Origin: Methylobacterium platani
GTDB lineage: Bacteria; Pseudomonadota; Alphaproteobacteria; Rhizobiales; Beijerinckiaceae
DNA length: 64,000 nt
Assembly (NCBI RefSeq): GCF_001653715.1
Contig: NZ_LWHQ01000013.1
Coordinates: 55,548 to 119,547 of the forward strand
Reading direction: 5' to 3'
Positions 38,830-47,522 of this stretch are shown here, piece after piece. The position numbers were made by a program, and so were the translations under genes. Each line of letters starts with the position of its first letter. The stretch's first letter is position 1. The notes beneath the pieces are model-generated. The model was not told the origin of the DNA, searched no databases, and was given only the letters and a program-made list of their open reading frames with translations.

Positions 38830-40056
38830 ATGCTCTCCCCCGCCCCGTCCGGCTGGACGCTCTTCCGCAACCGCGACTTCCGGCTCTTCGGCGGCGCCCG
38901 CTTCCTCACCGGCCTCGCCTACCAGATGCAGGCGGTGGCGGTGGGCTGGTTCGTCTACGACCTCACCCGCAGCGCGCTGGCGCTCGGCTTCGTCGGGCTC
39001 GCGAGCTTCGCGCCGGCGATGCTCGGGGCGCTGGTCACCGGCCACGTCGCCGACACCTACGACCGGCGCCGGGTCGCCGCCCTCGCCTACGGGCTCCTGG
39101 CGCTGGCCGGCTTGGGCCTGATGGGGCTCGCGGCCTCGCATGCCGCGCCGGTCTGGCCGATCTACGCCCTGATGGTGCTGGTCGGCACCGCCCGCGCCTT
39201 CGCCAACCCGGCGAGCCAGGCGCTGCTGCCGACCCTGGTGCCGCGCGAGCTCTTCGGCAGCGCGATCGCGCTGAACTCCTCGCTCTGGCAGAGCGCCTCG
39301 GTGACCGGCCCGGCCTTCGGCGGCCTGCTCTACGCGCTCGGTCCGGCGGTGGTCTTCGGCCTCGCCGCCGCCTGCTTCGCGCTCGCGGCGCTCAGCATCA
39401 TCCGCATCCGGCCGCGGCCCGCCGCCGTCACCACCCGTCCGGCGGTCACCTGGTCGACGCTGCTCGCCGGCCTGACCTACATCCGCTCGCAGCCGGTGGT
39501 GCTCGGCGCCATCACCCTCGACCTCGTGGCGGTGCTGCTCGGCGGCGCCACCGCGCTCCTGCCGATCTTCGCCCAGGAGGTGCTGTTCGTCGGCCCCCTC
39601 GGCCTCGGGCTCCTGCGCAGCATGCCGGCCCTCGGCTCGGTCGCGACCGCGATCCTTCTCGCCCAGCGCCCGCTGACCCGCGGGGTCGGCCCACGGCTCC
39701 TGATCGCCGTCGGGGTGTTCGGCCTCGCGACGATCGGATTCGGCCTCTCGACCTCGCTGCCCCTGTCGATGGCCTGCCTGTTCGTCACGGGGGCCGCCGA
39801 CATGGTGAGCGTCTACGTCCGCCAGAGCCTCGTCCAGGGCGAGACCCCGGACGCGATGCGCGGCCGGGTCGCGGCGGTCAACACCGTGTTCATCGGCGCC
39901 TCGAACGAGCTCGGCGAGTTCGAATCCGGCACGCTCGCCGCCTTCATCGGGGCGGTGCCGGCGGTGGTGGTGGGCGGCGTCGCCACGCTCGCCGTGGCGG
40001 CCCTGTGGGGCCGGCTGTTCCCGGCCCTCCGGCGGCGGGACCACCTCGTCACCTGA
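38830..40056 (+). CDS. MFS exporter, EntS-like group
   Basis: Twelve-helix major facilitator protein of 408 residues. The motif-A region reads GHVADTYDRRRVAALAYG (near residue 75), with the RNRDFRLFGGARFLTGLAYQ N-terminus common to the MFS_3/EntS group of small-molecule and siderophore exporters. It follows the KpsE-like gene by 64 bp on the same strand, so it may be co-transcribed, but the functions need not be linked. Substrate cannot be told from sequence. It is convergent with the TAXI-type gene. Confidence 0.85.
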   Translation: MLSPAPSGWTLFRNRDFRLFGGARFLTGLAYQMQAVAVGWFVYDLTRSALALGFVGLASFAPAMLGALVTGHVADTYDRRRVAALAYGLLALAGLGLMGLAASHAAPVWPIYALMVLVGTARAFANPASQALLPTLVPRELFGSAIALNSSLWQSASVTGPAFGGLLYALGPAVVFGLAAACFALAALSIIRIRPRPAAVTTRPAVTWSTLLAGLTYIRSQPVVLGAITLDLVAVLLGGATALLPIFAQEVLFVGPLGLGLLRSMPALGSVATAILLAQRPLTRGVGPRLLIAVGVFGLATIGFGLSTSLPLSMACLFVTGAADMVSVYVRQSLVQGETPDAMRGRVAAVNTVFIGASNELGEFESGTLAAFIGAVPAVVVGGVATLAVAALWGRLFPALRRRDHLVT

Positions 40057-40081
40057 GGCCCGCCGGCGCCCGGACGGCGAT

Positions 40082-41503
40082 TCACGCTCCGCCCGCCGGG
40101 TGCAGCGACAGCACCCGCCCGGCCCGCTCCCGCACAGGCGCCCCGTCGCGCCGGCACTCGGCCACCGCCGCCCGGGCGGCGTCCACCGCGAGGATCAGCG
40201 CGCTCATCGTGCGGACGTCGGTGTCGTGGGCGCGGGCGTGGCGCACCACGTCGATGACGAGGCCGTCGATCTCGACCGCCAGGGCCTCGAGCGCGGCCGG
40301 GTCCTGCGTGCCCCGCGCCTCGATCAGGATCGCCAGCAGCCGGTCGAGGACCGCGTCGATGCGGGCGCGCTGCTCGCGGGCGAATCGCTGGCCGAGCCAG
40401 GCCACCGCCGAGCCGAGGCCGCCGCCGAAGAACGCTACCAGGTAGACCCAGTCCTCGTAGCGCTGCAGGAAGGTCTGCTGCTCGCGCTCGTAATAGTCGA
40501 CCGCGCCGGGATGGATCGGCAGGCGGGCGCTCGTCGCCTCGGCGGCGCTGTCGAAGTCGGGCGCCTTCATCAGGTTGGCGCTCGGCACCATCGCGGCGAG
40601 GCGCGAGCGCAGCTCGAACAGGTGCTGCGTCACGCTCGCGGCGGTGTCGCGGCTCAGCGAGGCGCGGGCCATCAGCCGGTAGGAGGCGCCGACGGTCTTC
40701 ACCTCCTCGTCCGGCCGTTTCGGGCGGCCCCCGAAGGTGCCGGCCGCGATCGTGACGGCCTGCAGCTCGGGCAGGCGCTGCACGATCGCCTCGCCGTCGG
40801 GGATGGAGACGATCGTCGCGCCCCGGCCCGGCGAGGCGGCCTCGACCGCCTGCACTACCCGGGCGGCGGACTTGTCGGAGGGGGCGGCGATGACGGCGGC
40901 GGCGTCGATCCGGTGCTCGGCGAGCGCCGCCGCGACCTCGGAGGCCTTGAGCGGGATCAGCGCGACGCTGCCGGCGGCCGCCGGCAGCGCGCCGCCCGGA
41001 TCGGCCGGGGCCGGCGCGGCCCCGGTGGGGGCCGGCGTCAGGGCGTAGTAGGCGAGCAGGCTCGCGACCAGCGGCTGGTCGGCGCCGTGATGGGCGACGA
41101 GGCCGAGGCGCTTGCCGGCGAGATCGGAGAAGGCCTGGATGCCCGAATCCGGCGGGGCCGCGACCACCAGGGCCTCGTCGTGCAGGATCGCCAGGGTCAG
41201 CCCGTTCTCGGGCAGGCGCACGTCGGGCCGCACCACCGCGAGGTCGACCTTCCCGCTCTGGAGCGCCGCGGCGCTGTCGCGCACGTCGTCGTAAGGAACG
41301 ACCACGAGGCGTATATCCTCGCGGGCGCGGGCGAGCGCGTCGGCATAGGCCTGGATCAGGTGCGATTCGACGCGGTCCCGCGGGCCGACCGCGACCCGCA
41401 GGGTGGTCGGCCGCGACAGGTAGAGCACCGCCCCGGCCAAAGCCGCCAGGGCGAGGGCGGCCAGGAGGAAGAAGGATTCACGCTTGTGCAGAAACGCCGG
41501 CAT
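40082..41503 (-). CDS. TAXI-family binding protein with C-terminal membrane helix
   Basis: Solute-binding-like protein of the TAXI TRAP family. From ATG at 41503 (GAGGGG just upstream) it is 473 residues. An N-terminal helix (FFLLAALALAALAGAVLYLS) anchors or exports it, and the binding domain spans about residues 33-340. Unusually, a second membrane helix (WVYLVAFFGGGLGSAVAWLG, about 352-371) is followed by about 100 helical residues that should be cytoplasmic. No TRAP permease gene is adjacent. The two-anchor layout suggests a sensor or permease-independent role, but this is inference. Confidence 0.75.
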   Translation of the reverse strand: MPAFLHKRESFFLLAALALAALAGAVLYLSRPTTLRVAVGPRDRVESHLIQAYADALARAREDIRLVVVPYDDVRDSAAALQSGKVDLAVVRPDVRLPENGLTLAILHDEALVVAAPPDSGIQAFSDLAGKRLGLVAHHGADQPLVASLLAYYALTPAPTGAAPAPADPGGALPAAAGSVALIPLKASEVAAALAEHRIDAAAVIAAPSDKSAARVVQAVEAASPGRGATIVSIPDGEAIVQRLPELQAVTIAAGTFGGRPKRPDEEVKTVGASYRLMARASLSRDTAASVTQHLFELRSRLAAMVPSANLMKAPDFDSAAEATSARLPIHPGAVDYYEREQQTFLQRYEDWVYLVAFFGGGLGSAVAWLGQRFAREQRARIDAVLDRLLAILIEARGTQDPAALEALAVEIDGLVIDVVRHARAHDTDVRTMSALILAVDAARAAVAECRRDGAPVRERAGRVLSLHPAGGA

Positions 41504-41590
41504 CACCCCTCGCGCGCGCCCGGGACCGACGCCTCCGCCGGGACGGAGGCGATCCGGGACGGCGCCGATGAAGCCGGCCGCGATGGCGGT

Positions 41591-42121
41591 TTGAGGGCGG
41601 CGCGGCCGATCACCCCGGCCTACCTGGAGCGGGCGGCGCTGTACTACCTCGAGCGCTACGGCGCCTCGGCCGAGATGCTGCGCCGGGTGCTCCGGCGCCG
41701 GGTCGAGACCCGCTGCCGCCTGCGCGGCGAGACCCCGGAGGACTTCTCCGAGATGGTCGAGGCGGTGATCGCCCGGGCCCTCGGCGCCGGCCTCGTCGAC
41801 GACGCCGCCTTCGCGGCCGCCAAGGTGCGGTCCTTGCGCCGCCGCGGCGGCTCGGCGCGGGCGATCGGCGCCAAGCTCGCCGCCAAGGGGGTCGACCGCG
41901 ACACCGTCGGGGCGGCCCTGGCCGGGGAGGAGGAGGGCGGCGAGGACGAGGCCGCCCTCGCCTACGCGAAGCGCCGCCGCCTCGGACCGTTCCGCCAGCC
42001 CGCCGCCCGGGCGGCGTCGCGCGAGCGCGACCTCGCCGCGATGGCGCGGGCCGGATTCGCGCTCGCCCTCGCCCGCCGGGTGATCGACGCGGAGACGGAG
42101 GACGATCCTTCAGGAGGGTGA
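41591..42121 (+). CDS. recX: regulatory protein RecX
   Basis: Modulator of RecA recombinase filaments. The sequence ITPAYLERAALYYLERYGAS starts the RecX three-helix repeats, followed by VIARALGAGLVDDAAFAAAK and the usual AIGAKLAAKGVDRDTV. The start is uncertain: I give TTG at 41591 (176 residues). An in-frame GTG at 41486 has AGGA nine bases upstream but would overlap the divergent TAXI-type gene. No recA nearby. It is followed 99 bp later by the OsmC gene on the same strand. Confidence 0.85.
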   Translation: MRAARPITPAYLERAALYYLERYGASAEMLRRVLRRRVETRCRLRGETPEDFSEMVEAVIARALGAGLVDDAAFAAAKVRSLRRRGGSARAIGAKLAAKGVDRDTVGAALAGEEEGGEDEAALAYAKRRRLGPFRQPAARAASRERDLAAMARAGFALALARRVIDAETEDDPSGG

Positions 42122-42220
42122 CCTCGCGACGCCGTGACCTACCTGTGGGCGGGGCGGGCGCCGGCACGGCCCTGCCGCATCCGGAAGGCCGAGCGGGCCT
42201 CCGATTCACGGGAGACGAGC

Positions 42221-42646
42221 ATGAACCGCAAGGCGAACGCCGTGTGGCAGGGCACCGGCAAGGACGGCAAGGGGCAGCTGACCACCCAGTCGGGCGTGCT
42301 GTCGAGCAATCCCTACGGCTTCAACACCCGGTTCGAGAACGAGCCGGGCACCAACCCGGAGGAGCTGATCGCGGCGGCGCATGCCGGCTGCTTCACCATG
42401 GCGCTGGCCTTCCAGCTCCAGGGCGCCGGCTTCACCGCCGACGAGCTGCGCACGGAAGCCGTGGTGAGCCTGGAGAAGGACGGCGACGGCTTCACCATCA
42501 CCGCCTCGGCCCTCACGCTGACGGCCAGGATCCCGGGCATCGACCAGGCGAAGTTCGACGAGCTCGCCGGCATCGCCGAGAAGAACTGCCCGGTCTCGAA
42601 GGTGCTCAACGCCAAGATCAGCCTGAAGGCGACGCTGCAGGGCTGA
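42221..42646 (+). CDS. osmC: OsmC-type peroxiredoxin
   Basis: Thiol peroxidase that reduces organic hydroperoxides in the cytoplasm. The 141 residues contain both conserved cysteines, in AAAHAGCFTMALAFQL (near residue 56) and KNCPVSKVLNAKI (near residue 125), and the TNPEELIAAAHAGC family block. GGAGA lies upstream of ATG 42221. It is closed by a strong UUCG hairpin. OsmC and the related Ohr are hard to separate; the sequence fits OsmC better. Confidence 0.92.
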   Translation: MNRKANAVWQGTGKDGKGQLTTQSGVLSSNPYGFNTRFENEPGTNPEELIAAAHAGCFTMALAFQLQGAGFTADELRTEAVVSLEKDGDGFTITASALTLTARIPGIDQAKFDELAGIAEKNCPVSKVLNAKISLKATLQG

Positions 42647-42651
42647 GAGCC

Positions 42652-42681
42652 GGCTGCGCCCGGCTTCGGCCGGGCGCAGCC
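42652..42681. terminator. 13-bp UUCG hairpin between osmC and the dehydrogenase gene
   Basis: GGCTGCGCCCGGC pairs perfectly with GCCGGGCGCAGCC around the stable tetraloop TTCG. It lies five bases after the osmC stop and just before the end of the convergent dehydrogenase gene. There is no T-run; it probably serves both transcripts. Confidence 0.75.
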
Positions 42682-42687
42682 TCCGCC

Positions 42688-43689
42688 TCACAGCATGCTG
42701 GGCAGGATCCGGTCCGGCGGCCGGTGGCCGTCGAGGAAGGTCTTGATGTTGATGATGACCTTCTCGCCCATGTCGACCCGGCTCTCGTGGGTGGCCGAGC
42801 CCATGTGGGGCAGCAGCACGACCTTGCCGGCACGCGCGAGCTTGACGAGGCGCGGGCTCACCGCCGGCTCCTGCTCGAACACGTCGAGGCCGGCACCCGC
42901 GATGTCGCCGACCTCGATCAGGCGGGCGAGCGCGGTCTCGTCGATCACCTCGCCGCGGGCGGTGTTGACCACCACCGCCTCGGGCTTGAGCAGCTTCAGG
43001 CGCCGGGCCGAGAGCAGGTGGTAGGTGGCGGGCGTGTGCGGGCAATTGACCGACACGATGTCGACCCGCGCCAGCATCTGGTCGAGGGATTCCCAGTAGG
43101 TCGCCTCGAGGTCGCTCTCGATCCGGGCGCCGACCCGCCGGCGGTTGTGGTAGTGGATCGACAGGCCGAACGCCTTGGCGCGCCGCGCCAGCGCCTGGCC
43201 GATGCGGCCCATGCCGACGATGCCGAGGCGCTTGCCGGTGATGCGGCGGCCGAGCATCCAGGTCGGCGACCAGCCGCCCGACCAGGCATCGTCCGGGATG
43301 ATCCGGGCGCCCTCGGTGACCCGGCGCGCCACCGACAGGATCAGCGCCATCGTCATGTCGGCGGTGTCCTCGGTCAGCACGCCCGGCGTGTTGGTGACCG
43401 TGATGCCGCGCTGGAGCGCCACGCCGACGTCGATATGGTCGACGCCGTTGCCGAAATTGGCGATCAGGCGCAGGTTCGGGCCGGCCTGGGCGAGGAGCGA
43501 GGCGTCGATCTCGTCCGTCACCGTCGGGACCAGCACGTCGGCTTCCTGCAGGGCCTGCGCCAGGGCGGGCCCGGTGAGCGGCGTGTCCTCGTGGTTGAGG
43601 CGCGCGTCGAACAACTCGCGCATCCGCGTCTCCACGACGTCCGGCAGGCGCCGGGTGACCACCACGAGCGGCTTGCGCTTCAACGACAT
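42688..43689 (-). CDS. D-2-hydroxyacid dehydrogenase (glyoxylate/hydroxypyruvate reductase type)
   Basis: NAD(P)H-dependent reductase of 2-keto acids. From ATG at 43689 it is 333 residues. The nucleotide loop is GIVGMGRIGQALARRAKAFG (about residues 155-174). The catalytic residues are Arg in NTARGEVIDE, Glu in FEQEPAVSPRL and His in LLPHMGSATHES. FGNGVDHIDV and TPGVLTEDTADM place it in the glyoxylate/glycerate reductase group. In a methylotroph such an enzyme could serve the serine cycle, but the canonical hydroxypyruvate reductase context is absent. Substrate preference not determinable. Confidence 0.88.
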   Translation of the reverse strand: MSLKRKPLVVVTRRLPDVVETRMRELFDARLNHEDTPLTGPALAQALQEADVLVPTVTDEIDASLLAQAGPNLRLIANFGNGVDHIDVGVALQRGITVTNTPGVLTEDTADMTMALILSVARRVTEGARIIPDDAWSGGWSPTWMLGRRITGKRLGIVGMGRIGQALARRAKAFGLSIHYHNRRRVGARIESDLEATYWESLDQMLARVDIVSVNCPHTPATYHLLSARRLKLLKPEAVVVNTARGEVIDETALARLIEVGDIAGAGLDVFEQEPAVSPRLVKLARAGKVVLLPHMGSATHESRVDMGEKVIINIKTFLDGHRPPDRILPSML

Positions 43690-43998
43690 GATCCCTCCCT
43701 CGCCCGCGGGCGGCTCGGCTCCTGGCCTGCCCACGCGACACGCGACACGACGCCCACGTCACACGATAGGCGACGCGGCGGCCCGGCGAAAAGCCCCGCC
43801 TTGGTGCGGGCCACAGGTGTCGTTACGCCCCGTTAACCATACTCCGGCGATAGGGGCCGGTACGGGACGATCCTGTGGGCCCGCCCTTGCTGCGCGGGGC
43901 TCGCCCTCGGGGCCTCTCACCTCGGGGCCTCTCTAGCAGAGGCCGACCGGAAGACAATCCGCACCGCGGTCCCCGGGCCGCCGGATGGGAGACCGACG
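43690..43998. other. spacer between the dehydrogenase and SH3-protein genes
   Basis: No gene seen. Both promoters must lie here, since the genes are divergent. A 13-bp direct repeat CTCGGGGCCTCTC occurs at 43906-43918 and 43921-43933, and the second copy overlaps a small hairpin GGCCTCT/AGAGGCC (43926-43944). These may be regulatory or chance. Confidence 0.4.
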
Positions 43999-44571
43999 AT
44001 GCTGCACCCGCGCCTCCTCGCGACCCTGGCGCTCGCCGCCCTGGCGACGCCGGCGGCCGCCGCCCCGCCGGCCCCCGCCGATCCCGCGGCCGGCGAGATC
44101 GGCGTCACCATCGGCCCGGCGACGAAGCTGCCGATCCCGCGCTACGTCAGCCTGAAGACCGACCGGGTGAACCTGCGCGAGGGGCCGTCGAAGGACCACC
44201 GCACCCTGTGGGTGTTCCAGCGCGCCGGCCTGCCGGTCGAGATCGTCGCCGAGTACGAGACTTGGCGCCGCATCCGCGATTCGGAGGGTACCGAGGGCTG
44301 GGTGCTGCACTCGCTGCTGTCGGGCCGGCGCACCGCCGTGGTGCTCAACCGGGGGGCCGACAAGGGCGCGCCGGTGCCGCTCTACGACCGGGCCGATACG
44401 GGCAGCGGCGTGGTGGCCCAGCTCCAGGCCGGCGTCATCGGCAGCGTCAAGGCCTGCGACGGGAGCTGGTGCCGCCTCGTCGTGGCGCTGCCGCAGAAGC
44501 GCGGCGACGTCGACGGCTACATGCGCCAGGACCGGCTCTGGGGCGTCTACCCGAACGAGAAGGTGGATTGA
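43999..44571 (+). CDS. exported bacterial SH3-domain protein
   Basis: A 190-residue secreted protein with a signal peptide (LATLALAALATPAAAAPP, cleavage near residue 22). Two SH3-like repeats follow: VNLREGPSKDHRTLWVFQRA with WRRIRDSEGTEGWVLHSLLS (about residues 55-110), and a second with PVPLYDRADTGSGVVAQLQA and CDGSWCRL. The two cysteines in KACDGSWC may form a disulfide. Such proteins often bind peptidoglycan. Widespread in alphaproteobacteria; no defined role. Confidence 0.85.
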   Translation: MLHPRLLATLALAALATPAAAAPPAPADPAAGEIGVTIGPATKLPIPRYVSLKTDRVNLREGPSKDHRTLWVFQRAGLPVEIVAEYETWRRIRDSEGTEGWVLHSLLSGRRTAVVLNRGADKGAPVPLYDRADTGSGVVAQLQAGVIGSVKACDGSWCRLVVALPQKRGDVDGYMRQDRLWGVYPNEKVD

Positions 44572-44578
44572 AACGACG

Positions 44579-44609
44579 AGGGCCGCGCCCCCGGTGGGAA
44601 CGCGGCCCT
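44579..44609. terminator. hairpin between the SH3 gene and irr
   Basis: AGGGCCGCG pairs with CGCGGCCCT across a 13-nt loop, eight bases after the SH3 gene stop. It lies between two convergent genes and has no T-run, so it probably acts as a weak two-way terminator. Confidence 0.5.
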
Positions 44610-44635
44610 GTCGAAGCCTCGGGATCCGGACGCGG

Positions 44636-45136
44636 TCAGGCCCGGCCGGTGCGGCGGCGCAGGCGCACGATCACCTCGACGCCGGCGATCTCCATGCCCT
44701 CGGGCGCCTGGGGCAGCGAATCGACGGTGATGCCGCAATCCGGCATGTCGAGCACCTGGCCCTCCTCCTCCAGGAAGAAGTGGTGGTGCTCGCTCGGGTT
44801 GGTGTCGAAATAGGCCTTGGAGCCGTCCAGGGCGAGCTGGCGCAGCAGGCCGGCCTCGGTGAACTGGTGCAGGGTGTTGTAGACCGTGGCCAGCGATACC
44901 GGGACCTTGGCCCGCATCGCCTCGTCGTACAGCATCTCGGCGGTGAGGTGGCGGTCGCCCTTGCCGAACAGCAGCCAGCCGAGGGAGAGGCGCTGGCGGG
45001 TCGGGCGCAGGCCGGCGCGGCGCAGCCGGTCCCGCAGCTCCGAGAGCGGGCAGCCGCGCCGCTGACCGGCGGCGCCGGTCTCGAGGGCCGGGACGCGGGC
45101 GCCGAGGACGGCGCGCAGGGGCGACAGATCGTTCAT
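44636..45136 (-). CDS. irr: Irr, haem-responsive iron regulator of the Fur family
   Basis: Transcription factor that senses haem status and controls iron genes in Hyphomicrobiales. From ATG at 45136 it is 166 residues; a TTG at 45169 could add 11. The family block GLRPTRQRLSLGWLLFGKG, then HLTAEMLYDEAMRAKVPVSL and ATVYNTLHQFTEAGLLRQL, identifies Irr rather than Fur. The histidine-rich haem/metal site HHHFFLEEEGQ is present. The N-terminal haem motif reads RGCPLSE: the CP pair is kept, but the WHD that follows in Bradyrhizobium is missing. It is divergent from fabA, a conserved neighbourhood. Confidence 0.92.
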   Translation of the reverse strand: MNDLSPLRAVLGARVPALETGAAGQRRGCPLSELRDRLRRAGLRPTRQRLSLGWLLFGKGDRHLTAEMLYDEAMRAKVPVSLATVYNTLHQFTEAGLLRQLALDGSKAYFDTNPSEHHHFFLEEEGQVLDMPDCGITVDSLPQAPEGMEIAGVEVIVRLRRRTGRA

Positions 45137-45180
45137 CAGCGGGACTATCGACTCGTTAGACGGCGACAATGTTACCCGTC

Positions 45181-45209
45181 TTTATAGGCGCCCCACCCCC
45201 GCCCCGCAA
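45181..45209 (-). promoter_or_regulatory. sigma-70-type promoter of irr
   Basis: On the minus strand TTGCGG is followed after exactly 17 bases by TATAAA, a good -35/-10 pair, 45 bp upstream of the irr ATG. Just upstream lies the inverted repeat CCGAACGG / CCGTTCGG (45211-45228), which could be an operator. Confidence 0.6.
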
Positions 45210-45383
45210 CCCGAACGGGGCCGTTCGGGCGCAGATCAGAAGCGTTACAGACTAGGGCCCACGGCCGGCTTTGAACAGTCCCGGGCCCTGTGTTAACGAG
45301 GCGCCACCCCGCCGCATCCCGGCGCCCCGCCGGCTCCTCGCCGGCACGCCGGCGGCACCCCGCACGAGGAATTCGCCCCCGAC

Positions 45384-45941
45384 ATGTCCGCCGACCAGAC
45401 CTCCGCCCCCGACGCCCCGAGCCGGCCCTCGCACTTCTCCTACGAGGACCTGCTGGCCTGCGGCCGCGGCGAGATGTTCGGCGCCGGCAACGCCCAGCTG
45501 CCGCTGCCGCCGATGCTGATGTTCGACCGCATCACCTCGATCGGCCGGGACGGCGGCGCCTTCGGCAAGGGCCACGTCGTGGCCGAGCTCGACGTGCGGC
45601 CCGACCTCTGGTTCTTCCCCTGCCACTTCCACGGCGATCCCGTGATGCCGGGCTGCCTCGGCCTCGACGCCCTGTGGCAGATGGTCGGCTTCCACCTCGG
45701 CTGGCTCGGCTCGCCGGGCCGCGGCCGGGCGCTCGGCGTCGGCGAGGTGAAGTTCAGCGACCAGGTGCTGCCGAGCGTCAAGAAGGTCGTCTACGGCGTC
45801 GACCTCAAGCGCGTGCGCCAGGGCCGCCTGGTGCTGGGCATCGCCGACGGCTGGCTCGAGGCCGACGGGCGGCGCATCTACGAGGCGCAGGACCTGCGCG
45901 TCGGCCTGTTCCAGGCCGCGACCGCGGCCGCCGGCGGCTGA
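45384..45941 (+). CDS. fabA: 3-hydroxydecanoyl-ACP dehydratase/isomerase FabA
   Basis: Dehydrates 3-hydroxyacyl-ACP and isomerises trans-2- to cis-3-decenoyl-ACP, the branch point to unsaturated fatty acids. The 185 residues contain the active-site segment [20 protein letters not shown], with the catalytic His near residue 78 and Asp near residue 92. [10 protein letters not shown] and KFSDQVLP are also typical. TTGAAC at 45271 and TTAACG at 45293 (16-bp spacing) may be its promoter. It is first in fabA-fabB-fabI, divergent from irr. Confidence 0.95.
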   Translation: MSADQTSAPDAPSRPSHFSYEDLLACGRGEMFGAGNAQLPLPPMLMFDRITSIGRDGGAFGKGHVVAELDVRPDLWFFPCHFHGDPVMPGCLGLDALWQMVGFHLGWLGSPGRGRALGVGEVKFSDQVLPSVKKVVYGVDLKRVRQGRLVLGIADGWLEADGRRIYEAQDLRVGLFQAATAAAGG

Positions 45942-45962
45942 CGCCCGCCGCGAGCCCGGTAC

Positions 45963-45982
45963 GAGCCCGCCGACGCGGGCTC
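45963..45982 (+). terminator. small hairpin between fabA and fabB
   Basis: GAGCCCGC pairs with GCGGGCTC around CGAC, 21 bases after the fabA stop, then TTGAGG. It is short and lacks a T-run. It could be an attenuator or RNA-stability element in the fabAB transcript. Confidence 0.35.
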
Positions 45983-46116
45983 TTGAGGCCCGCCGGGACC
46001 CTTTCCCCCGATGGGCGGTTGAGATTACGGCATCGGGCGCCTAGGTGACACCCGCGTGGCGAAGGCGCCCGCGGGCGCCCCTTCCCCTGGCGCCGCTCCG
46101 GAGGGTTCCGACGATC

Positions 46117-47343
46117 ATGAGGCGTGTGGCAATCACCGGGATGGGCATCGTCTCGTCCATCGGCAATTCCACCCAGGAGGTGCTGGCGTCCTTGCGCGAG
46201 GCGCGCTCGGGCATCTCCCGCGCTGAGGACTTCGCCGCCCACGGCTTCCGCAGCCAGGTCCAGGGCGCCCCGACCCTCGACCCGGAGGAGGTGGTGGACC
46301 GGCGCGCGATGCGCTTCCACGGCGGCGGCACCGCCTGGAACCACGTCGCGATGGAGCAGGCGATCCGCGATGCCGGCCTGGAGCAGGCCGAGATCTCGCA
46401 CGAGCGCACCGGCATCATCATGGGGTCCGGCGGTCCCTCGACCCGTGCCCTCGTCGAGGCCGCCGACATCGCCCGCGCCAAGGGGCCGAAGCGCGTCGGC
46501 CCGTTCGCGGTGCCCAAGGCGATGTCCTCGACGGCGTCGGCGACGCTCGCCACCTGGTTCAAGATCCGGGGCGTGAACTACTCGATCTCGTCGGCCTGCG
46601 CGACCTCGAACCACTGCATCGGCAACGCCGCCGAGATCATTCAGGGCGGGCGCCAGGACATCATCTTCGCCGGCGGCTGCGAGGAGCTGGACTGGACCCT
46701 GTCGGTCCTGTTCGACGCGATGGGGGCGATGTCCTCGAAGTACAACGAGACTCCGTCGCGGGCCTCGCGCGCCTACGATCGGGCCCGCGACGGCTTCGTC
46801 ATCGCGGGCGGGGCCGGCGTGCTGGTGCTCGAGGAACTGGAGCATGCCCGCGCCCGCGGCGCGCGCATCTACGGCGAGGTCGCGGGCTACGGCGCCACCT
46901 CCGACGGCCACGACATGGTGGCTCCCTCCGGCGAGGGCGCGGTGCGCTGCATGCGCCAGGCGATCGCGGGCCTGAAGGGCGCGACGATCGACTACATCAA
47001 CCCGCACGCCACCTCGACCCCCGTCGGCGACGACAAGGAGATCGAGGCGATCCGCGAGGTGTTCGGCGCCGGCGATTCCTGCCCGCCGATCGCCGCCACC
47101 AAGTCGCTGACCGGCCACTCGCTGGGTGCCACCGGCGTGCAGGAGGCGATCTACTCGCTCCTGATGATGAACAACGGCTTCATCTGCGAGAGCGCCCATA
47201 TCGACGAGCTCGACCCGGCCTTCGCCGACATGCCGATCCTGCGCGCCCGCAAGGACGATGCGAAGCTCGGCCACGTGCTCAGCAACTCCTTCGGCTTCGG
47301 CGGCACCAACGCCACCCTGGTGCTCAAGCACGTCGACGCCTGA
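46117..47343 (+). CDS. fabB: beta-ketoacyl-ACP synthase I (FabB)
   Basis: Condensing enzyme that elongates the cis-3-enoyl product of FabA. I start at ATG 46117 ([16 protein letters not shown]), with GGAGGG at 46100-46105, giving 408 residues. The catalytic triad is Cys in [14 protein letters not shown], His in [12 protein letters not shown] and His in [14 protein letters not shown]. The C-terminus [14 protein letters not shown] is typical. The pairing with fabA supports FabB rather than FabF. The gap to fabA is about 175 bp. Confidence 0.95.
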   Translation: MRRVAITGMGIVSSIGNSTQEVLASLREARSGISRAEDFAAHGFRSQVQGAPTLDPEEVVDRRAMRFHGGGTAWNHVAMEQAIRDAGLEQAEISHERTGIIMGSGGPSTRALVEAADIARAKGPKRVGPFAVPKAMSSTASATLATWFKIRGVNYSISSACATSNHCIGNAAEIIQGGRQDIIFAGGCEELDWTLSVLFDAMGAMSSKYNETPSRASRAYDRARDGFVIAGGAGVLVLEELEHARARGARIYGEVAGYGATSDGHDMVAPSGEGAVRCMRQAIAGLKGATIDYINPHATSTPVGDDKEIEAIREVFGAGDSCPPIAATKSLTGHSLGATGVQEAIYSLLMMNNGFICESAHIDELDPAFADMPILRARKDDAKLGHVLSNSFGFGGTNATLVLKHVDA

Positions 47344-47402
47344 CCCTCCCCTCGCGGCGTGGACAGGAGCCCGCCCGCCGCGTAAAGGCCCGATCCACCG
47401 AC

Positions 47403-47451
47403 ACGAGAGCATCGCCCGATCACGTCGCGATCGGGCGATGCTCTCGTTTTT
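47403..47451 (+). terminator. strong Rho-independent terminator between fabB and fabI
   Basis: A perfect 19-bp stem (ACGAGAGCATCGCCCGATC with its complement) around a 7-nt loop is followed at once by a run of five Ts. It lies 60 bp after the fabB stop. It should end the fabAB transcript, so fabI must depend on its own promoter or on read-through. Confidence 0.92.
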
Positions 47452-47522
47452 GAGGTTGCCGCATTTTCCCTCGACGAACCGGTTTCCACGTCGTCGGGAA
47501 ATGCCTGAGTGGAGGATCGGGC

